Below are positions 59,337-64,000 of a DNA stretch of 64,000 nt, one piece after another; the stretch's first letter is position 1; every line of letters starts with the position of its first letter. Source of the DNA: Bacillota bacterium. GTDB taxonomy: Bacteria > Bacillota > Clostridia > Lachnospirales > Lachnospiraceae. Where the stretch lies: contig JAEZZQ010000034.1 in NCBI GenBank assembly GCA_023442465.1, positions 1 through 64,000 on the forward strand. The letters are read 5' to 3'. The translations under genes and the position numbers were made by a program. A model generated the notes under the pieces. That model made no database searches and was not told the DNA's origin. It was given only the letters and a program-made list of their open reading frames with translations.

Positions 59337-60089
59337 ATGGACAAGTTGGTCAGCATTATTGTACCGGTATATAACGCCGGAGCATATATAGAAGATACGA
59401 TTGAAATGGTATGCCGTCAGACCTATGGGCATTGGGAGCTTTTGATGGTGGATGACTGCTCTGCAGACGACGGCAGGAAGAAAATAGAAGCCTTTTGCCG
59501 CAGGGATGAGAGAATCCGCCTGATTGTGAAAGAGAAAAATGAAGGGGCGGCAAAGGCGCGCAATACAGGAATTTCTCATGCAAAAGGACGCTTTATCGCC
59601 TTTTTGGACGCCGACGATGTGTGGCTTCCTGCAAAGTTGGAAAAAGAGCTTCGGTTTATGGAGGAGAAAGAGGCTGCCTTTGTTTTCACCGGTTATGAAT
59701 TCGGAGATGAGCAGGCGAAAGGAACCGGAAAGGTAGTGACCGTGCCGGAAGCTCTTACCTATAAGGAGGCTCTTTCAAGGACCGTTATCTTTACCTCCAC
59801 AGTGTTATTCGATACGGAAAAAATCGGTAAACCGCTGATAGAAATGCCCGATGTGAAGAGCGAGGATACGGCAACTTGGTGGAAAATCCTGAGAAATGGA
59901 TATACTGCTTATGGGCTTAACGAGGTGCTCGTAATCTACAGAAGACCGGGAAAATCTCTTTCTTCGAACAAGATTGCGGCGATAAAGAGAATCTGGGACC
60001 TGTATAGAAGGGAAGAGAAGCTGTCTTTACCCTATAGCATATATAATTTCGTCTTATGGGCATTTGGAGCGGTATTGAGGCGGATATAA
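59337..60089 (+). CDS. Family 2 glycosyltransferase
   Basis: A 250-residue GT-A glycosyltransferase: VSIIVPVYNAGAYIEDTIEM, MVDDCSADDG, KNEGAAKARNTGISHAKGRF and the DxD-like FLDADDVWLP. It would add one sugar to the lipid-linked repeat unit at the inner face of the membrane. Donor and acceptor cannot be told. No membrane segment is seen apart from a short hydrophobic end (YNFVLWAFGAVL). AGAGGGA precedes the ATG. It follows the GtrB-like gene by 21 bases. Confidence 0.88.
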   Translation: MDKLVSIIVPVYNAGAYIEDTIEMVCRQTYGHWELLMVDDCSADDGRKKIEAFCRRDERIRLIVKEKNEGAAKARNTGISHAKGRFIAFLDADDVWLPAKLEKELRFMEEKEAAFVFTGYEFGDEQAKGTGKVVTVPEALTYKEALSRTVIFTSTVLFDTEKIGKPLIEMPDVKSEDTATWWKILRNGYTAYGLNEVLVIYRRPGKSLSSNKIAAIKRIWDLYRREEKLSLPYSIYNFVLWAFGAVLRRI

Positions 60090-60111
60090 ACATAAGGGAC
60101 GAGGTGCATTT

Positions 60112-61491
60112 GTGAAACATGTAGAATCTTTGAAAAGAATTATCATATTACAGCTTTCGCTGCTGGGTCTTTGCCTGCAAACGGCTGTTTATGCTTATTT
60201 TTGGTTTGAAGGCTATTATCCTCTCGTATTGTTGAAGTTGAAGTTTTATATTAACGGACATATTTTGATTATAGGTATTTATTTTGTTCTTTTGTTCTTT
60301 TTTACCAATACCTACGGGGGATTGAAAATCGGATATTTGAAGCCCTCAGAGGTCTTTTTCTCGCAGATATTTTCTTTTTTGGCTGTAAACGTAATATCTT
60401 ATTTTCAAATTTCCCTTATGAGAAACTGGCTGGCTCCGATAGGGCCTATGCTGCAGGTGACGGCCATACAGTTCGTGATATCCGGAGTGTGGACGTATTT
60501 TTGCAATACTTTTTATCGCAGTGTATTTCCGCCGCGGGAAATGCTGTTAGTATACGGAGAGCGGTCCATCGACGATATTATGAGCAAGTTCGCCACCAGA
60601 AAAGATAAATTCAATATCGTGAAATGTATGAACATCAGCGAAGGGGTAACAGCCATCGAAGAAGAAGCGGTGAAGCGCTATGACGCAGTTGTTCTTTGGG
60701 ATATTTCCACTCAGGAAAGGAACAAGCTTCTTAAGTTTTTCTACGGCAGATCCATCCGTGTATATATGATGCCTAAGATTACGGATGTGCTGATCCAGGG
60801 CTCGGACCAGCTTCACTTTTTCGATACGCCTATTTTCCTTACAAAGGAATATTCCCTGACGGTGGAGCAGCGGGCGGTAAAGAGATTGATAGATATTGTC
60901 TGTTCCTTGCTTTTGATTATGATTACCTCCCCGATTATGCTTGTTGCCGCACTTATCATAAAATTGTATGACAACGGTCCCGTTTTATACAAGCAAGTTC
61001 GCTGTACGAGGGATCAGGAAGAGTTTTATATCATGAAGTTCAGAAGTATGCGGGTGGATGCGGAAAAGGACGGCGTGGCCAGGCTGGCTGCGAAGAACGA
61101 TTCGAGGATTACGCCGATAGGAAAATTTATCAGGGCAGTGCGCATCGACGAGCTTCCCCAACTGTTTAATATTCTAAAGGGTGAGATGTCCTTTATAGGC
61201 CCGAGACCGGAGCGCCCTGAAATTATTGCTCAGTATGTAGAGGAAATGCCGGAATTTGTTTACCGGATGAAGGTCAAGGCCGGACTGGCGGGTTATGCGC
61301 AGGTTTACGGCAAATACAACACGACTCCCTACGATAAACTGAAACTGGATTTGGCTTATATTGAAAATTATACCGTATGGTTGGATATCAAACTGATGCT
61401 GTTGACCTTGAAGATACTGTTCCGTGCAGAAAGCACAGAAGGGGTGGACAGCAAGCAGATAACGGCGATTAGGCAAGAAGAGGATAGATAA
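60112..61491 (+). CDS. Initiating sugar-phosphate transferase (WbaP/CpsE-like polyprenyl glycosylphosphotransferase)
   Basis: A 459-residue protein with four N-terminal membrane segments (to about residue 130), a Rossmann-like middle (about 140-240) and a C-terminal transferase domain. That domain has a further membrane helix and the motifs YKQVRCTRDQEEFYIMKFRS, RAVRIDELPQLFNILKGEMS and FIGPRPERPEI. It transfers a sugar-1-phosphate to undecaprenyl phosphate and so starts repeat-unit synthesis. The start is GTG 60112 behind GAGGTG. It is the key initiating gene of the locus. Confidence 0.92.
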   Translation: MKHVESLKRIIILQLSLLGLCLQTAVYAYFWFEGYYPLVLLKLKFYINGHILIIGIYFVLLFFFTNTYGGLKIGYLKPSEVFFSQIFSFLAVNVISYFQISLMRNWLAPIGPMLQVTAIQFVISGVWTYFCNTFYRSVFPPREMLLVYGERSIDDIMSKFATRKDKFNIVKCMNISEGVTAIEEEAVKRYDAVVLWDISTQERNKLLKFFYGRSIRVYMMPKITDVLIQGSDQLHFFDTPIFLTKEYSLTVEQRAVKRLIDIVCSLLLIMITSPIMLVAALIIKLYDNGPVLYKQVRCTRDQEEFYIMKFRSMRVDAEKDGVARLAAKNDSRITPIGKFIRAVRIDELPQLFNILKGEMSFIGPRPERPEIIAQYVEEMPEFVYRMKVKAGLAGYAQVYGKYNTTPYDKLKLDLAYIENYTVWLDIKLMLLTLKILFRAESTEGVDSKQITAIRQEEDR

Positions 61492-61560
61492 GAAGTCAAA
61501 TGCAAGCAAGCCTGCGCTTGGCTCGTTGCTCGCGGGAATCGGTGAAATTGGGAAGGGAAT

Positions 61561-62718
61561 ATGATTGGAAGAATGGAAAATGAAAGGTATATGCAGGCAG
61601 AAATGGATTTGAAAAGAGTATTTCTGCTGTTTGTGAATAAGCTATGGCTGGCGGTGGCGGCAGTCGTTCTGGGAGCCGTCTTGGGAGTGGGAATTTATCT
61701 CGCTGCACACCTTATATTTGCGTCGGAGAAGGAATATCAATCAGTGTCTAAGATATACCTGAATTTCAATTGTGATCCTAAGGACTTTAACGAACTTTCC
61801 TATAACGGTTATACTTGGAACGACTTGCTGGATACGGACCCTATCTTAGACTATGCGATGGCGGAACTGCCGGAGCAGATAAGCAGAGAGGAAGTGACGG
61901 CCGCGACCAAAGCGGAGATTCTTTCCGATATCCGCCTGCTTACGGTAACGGTAACTGCAAAGCAGCCGGAGCTTGCGGCTCAGATTATGGAGGCTATTCA
62001 GATTGCGCTGGTGCATCTTGGAGAAACGGATGAACTGTTTCAAAGCATAAAGATTTACAGTACAGGAGAGCCAGAGCAGATCGTATGGGACGATCGTACG
62101 GTAAATGCGGCGGTGACGGGAGCCGTGCTTATGCTCATTGTTGTTTTGTTGTCTTTGACCTTATATTATATATTGGATGATTCCGTTTATGTGGAGGCGG
62201 ATGCAAAGAAACGATTTGGAATACCCGCAGTTGGTATTTTTACGTCCGGAGAATCCGGCACTTTTCAAAGCTACGGAAGCGAATTTTTGTCTAATTACAG
62301 TTATTTGTGCAGAAAATTAAAGAAGGTGTCCCTTATGAGCGCGGACAATGGCGAGGATGCCAAGAATGCTGCGTTTACTATGGAAAAGCTCTTTAGCACA
62401 AAGAAGCTGGAGGAGAGATGCGAGATTATTGCGGTAGAGTTTGCTGAGGAATCGAAGGTGTATGAGGAAATCAGAAATACGGACGGAGTTCTCCTGACGG
62501 TGCGCTACGGCAGGGGAAACGGGAAGTTAGTAGAACGGGCCTTGAATAATCTGGAAAAACAGGATTGCAGGGTTATTGGAATATTAATTGTAGAAGCGGA
62601 CATTCGCTTTTTAAAAAAGTATTATATGTGCAAGAGGCAAAAGGTTGAAAGAAAAGAGCTTTCAGCTATTGATTCCTTGTCCGCTAAAGCGGATATGGGG
62701 TATAAAAATAGGAGATAG
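61561..62718 (+). CDS. Wzz/CpsC-like chain-length protein with degenerate BY-kinase domain
   Basis: A 385-residue protein. Two membrane segments (about 27-53 and 178-200) enclose a Wzz-type extracellular domain of about 125 residues. After residue 210 comes a cytoplasmic part shaped like a CpsD/BY-kinase: SNYSYLCRKLKKVSLMSADN and DGVLLTVRYGRGNGKLVERA. The Walker A Gly/Lys/Ser set is absent (SADNGEDAKN stands there), no DxD Walker A' is seen, and the C-terminal Tyr cluster is missing. It may control chain length without kinase activity. The start is ATG 61561 or ATG 61573. No separate functional CpsD is seen in the window. Confidence 0.7.
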   Translation: MIGRMENERYMQAEMDLKRVFLLFVNKLWLAVAAVVLGAVLGVGIYLAAHLIFASEKEYQSVSKIYLNFNCDPKDFNELSYNGYTWNDLLDTDPILDYAMAELPEQISREEVTAATKAEILSDIRLLTVTVTAKQPELAAQIMEAIQIALVHLGETDELFQSIKIYSTGEPEQIVWDDRTVNAAVTGAVLMLIVVLLSLTLYYILDDSVYVEADAKKRFGIPAVGIFTSGESGTFQSYGSEFLSNYSYLCRKLKKVSLMSADNGEDAKNAAFTMEKLFSTKKLEERCEIIAVEFAEESKVYEEIRNTDGVLLTVRYGRGNGKLVERALNNLEKQDCRVIGILIVEADIRFLKKYYMCKRQKVERKELSAIDSLSAKADMGYKNRR

Positions 62719-62731
62719 ACTGGAGCCGGAG

Positions 62732-63505
62732 ATGGAATTGCAGATGTTGGTTTCCGCAGTGAATCAGGACGTCCTGACACTGGCAGAGAAAATGAATATA
62801 GAAACGGATGCTGTCGTCGTCAATCAGTGCGAAAGCTTTTCCTATGACGAATACCGGCATAAGGGCCATCGGGTGCGTTGCTACAGCTTGAAGGAAAGAG
62901 GGGTAGGGCTTAGCAGAAACACAGCTCTTATGCGTGCCGACGAAGATATTTGTATTTTTGCAGATGAAGATATTGTATACGATACAGGATATGCAAAAAA
63001 AGTGGAAAAAGAATTCGCGGAGAGGAAAGACGCAGATCTTATTTTGTTCAATGTAAAGGTGGCTCCGGCGAGGAGGACCTATTGGAATGAAAAGGCAAAA
63101 AGGATCCGCTGGTATAATTATGGAAGATATCCGGCATACAGCATTGCAGCGAAGCGCTCTGCACTCCATAGTGCGAATGTAAGCTTTTCTCTTCTTTTCG
63201 GAGGGGGAGCCGTATACAGTAACGGAGAAGACAGCCTTTTTCTAAGGGATTGCTTAAAGGCCGGACTTCGCATCTATGCTTCTCCTGTGGTGATAGGAGA
63301 AGAGATAGAGAGAAAGTCCACGTGGTTTTACGGCTATAACGAGAAGTTTTTTAAGGATAGGGGCGTATTGTACCGCTATTTATACGGAAGGATGGCAATT
63401 CCTTTTTCTCTGAGGTTTCTTCTGGCACATAAAAAGGAAATGTGCGGAGAAATCGGCTGGAAGCAGGCGTATAGGTGGATGCGGGAAGGGGTTCGCGGAT
63501 TATGA
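62732..63505 (+). CDS. Putative family 2-like glycosyltransferase
   Basis: A 257-residue protein from ATG 62732 (MELQMLVSAVNQDVLTLAEK), chosen because GGAG lies six bases upstream; earlier in-frame Met codons fall inside the Wzz-like gene. ERGVGLSRNTALMRADEDIC followed by IFADEDIVYDTGYAKKVEKE resembles the GT-A core with a DxD-like acidic site (ADED), and YSNGEDSLFLRDCLKAGLRI is like the acceptor-side ED motif. It most likely adds a sugar to the repeat unit. Its stop overlaps the next gene by four bases. Confidence 0.7.
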   Translation: MELQMLVSAVNQDVLTLAEKMNIETDAVVVNQCESFSYDEYRHKGHRVRCYSLKERGVGLSRNTALMRADEDICIFADEDIVYDTGYAKKVEKEFAERKDADLILFNVKVAPARRTYWNEKAKRIRWYNYGRYPAYSIAAKRSALHSANVSFSLLFGGGAVYSNGEDSLFLRDCLKAGLRIYASPVVIGEEIERKSTWFYGYNEKFFKDRGVLYRYLYGRMAIPFSLRFLLAHKKEMCGEIGWKQAYRWMREGVRGL

Positions 63506-64000
63506 TTTTGTATATAGTGATTACGGCGGTTACCGTATTGCTCGCAGTAGCGGTGCGGGTCATGCCAAGTGGCATAAATCATTGTTTGGGAAATCCGCCT
63601 TATAATCTCCCAAACAATAAATGGAGCAGGCAGCAGGCTTTGAACGGGCTGTGCCTGTTTTCTATTTTTATTATCTTATTTGGATTGTCTGCGTGCAGAT
63701 TAAATGTAGGCAATGATTATGCCAAATATGTGGAGTTCATGCATCTGATTGCAGTAGGGGCATATGATTATGTACCTACGGAAGCGGGATTTAATGCGCT
63801 GGTAACGGTGCTGTACGCTGTTTCAGGTTATGAGAATTTTCTGTTGGTATTTGCCGTATTCGCATTTTTTACGATTCTTTTCTTCCTGAAGGCCATATAC
63901 GAGCAAAGCGACAGCTTCGGCTTCAGCTTTTTTTTATTCATGGCATTCGGTTTTTATTTTCATACGTTTAATACGATGCGCTATTATTTTGCGCTTGCGC
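63502..64000 (+). CDS. EpsG-family polysaccharide polymerase-like membrane protein, 3' end missing
   Basis: The gene starts at ATG 63502, overlapping the previous stop by four bases, and runs off the window after 166 codons. The visible part has hydrophobic segments at about 1-15, 48-63, 112-130 and 140-150. Motifs such as RLNVGNDYAKYVEFMHLI and FGFYFHTFNTMRYYFALA match the EpsG family (PF14897), Wzy-like polymerases that join repeat units outside the membrane. With the initiating transferase and the Wzz-like protein this points to a Wzx/Wzy-type pathway; a flippase should lie downstream. Confidence 0.8.
   Translation, partial: MILYIVITAVTVLLAVAVRVMPSGINHCLGNPPYNLPNNKWSRQQALNGLCLFSIFIILFGLSACRLNVGNDYAKYVEFMHLIAVGAYDYVPTEAGFNALVTVLYAVSGYENFLLVFAVFAFFTILFFLKAIYEQSDSFGFSFFLFMAFGFYFHTFNTMRYYFALA

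Overview
The window looks like a chromosomal segment of a Clostridia-class Firmicute, most probably a Lachnospiraceae member. The signs are strong GGAGG-type ribosome binding sites with many GTG/TTG starts, a YjfB-family protein, a pair of CspA-like S8 proteins, an mbl-flhO-flhP-flgJ arrangement, the cdaA-cdaR-glmM operon, a Spo0A C-terminal-domain protein and an EpsG-type polymerase. No rRNA gene, complete tRNA gene or CRISPR array was found.

Region 1 (1-6830) is AT-rich and mobile. It holds the edge of a transposase gene, then a small integrative mobilizable element: a primase/helicase gene broken by an in-frame TGA, a ribbon-helix-helix accessory gene, a relaxase, an excisionase-like gene and a tyrosine integrase. 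Three nucleotidyltransferase (MNT) units follow: a divergent MNT/HEPN pair, a decayed MNT remnant and a classical MNT/HEPN pair. The region ends at a 47-nt 3' fragment of a tRNA-Gln(CTG) gene, the likely attachment site. Region 2 (6830-15851) carries an IS256-family element and a LacI-regulated operon: repressor, M28 peptidase-like hydrolase, ribose-type binding protein, RbsD, RbsA, RbsC and a glutamine-amidotransferase-like protein. Two perfect GGGGAACGTTCCCC palindromes lie behind two sigma-A promoters. A diverged copy of the tRNA 3' end plus terminator closes the operon, so this segment is flanked by direct repeats.

Region 3 (15900-49500) is mostly core genome: two tandem S8 proteins that have Gly in place of the catalytic Ser, an acyl-ACP thioesterase, CvfB, a CPBP protease, a TagA-like glycosyltransferase, a PucR-type regulator, ftsE-ftsX with an M23 hydrolase and a CtpA protease, uvrB-uvrA, mbl with flagellar rod genes, recD2, comF, a flagellar-operon protein, the c-di-AMP/GlmM operon, HPr and leuA. 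Region 4 (49700-64000) has a DUF3048 lipoprotein and then an exopolysaccharide locus: rfbD, fcl, manC, glycosyltransferases, a WbaP-type initiating transferase, a Wzz-like protein with a degenerate kinase domain and a truncated EpsG-type polymerase. An AraC regulator, a PAP2-type membrane protein and a receiver-less Spo0A DNA-binding domain are mixed in.

Two families of structured intergenic repeats run through the core region. Family 1 is about 133 bp with 12-bp terminal inverted repeats and internal hairpins; there are five near-full copies and one 27-nt solo end. Family 2 is about 116-128 bp in three copies. Coding content does not explain them, and they are the most notable unexplained structure here.
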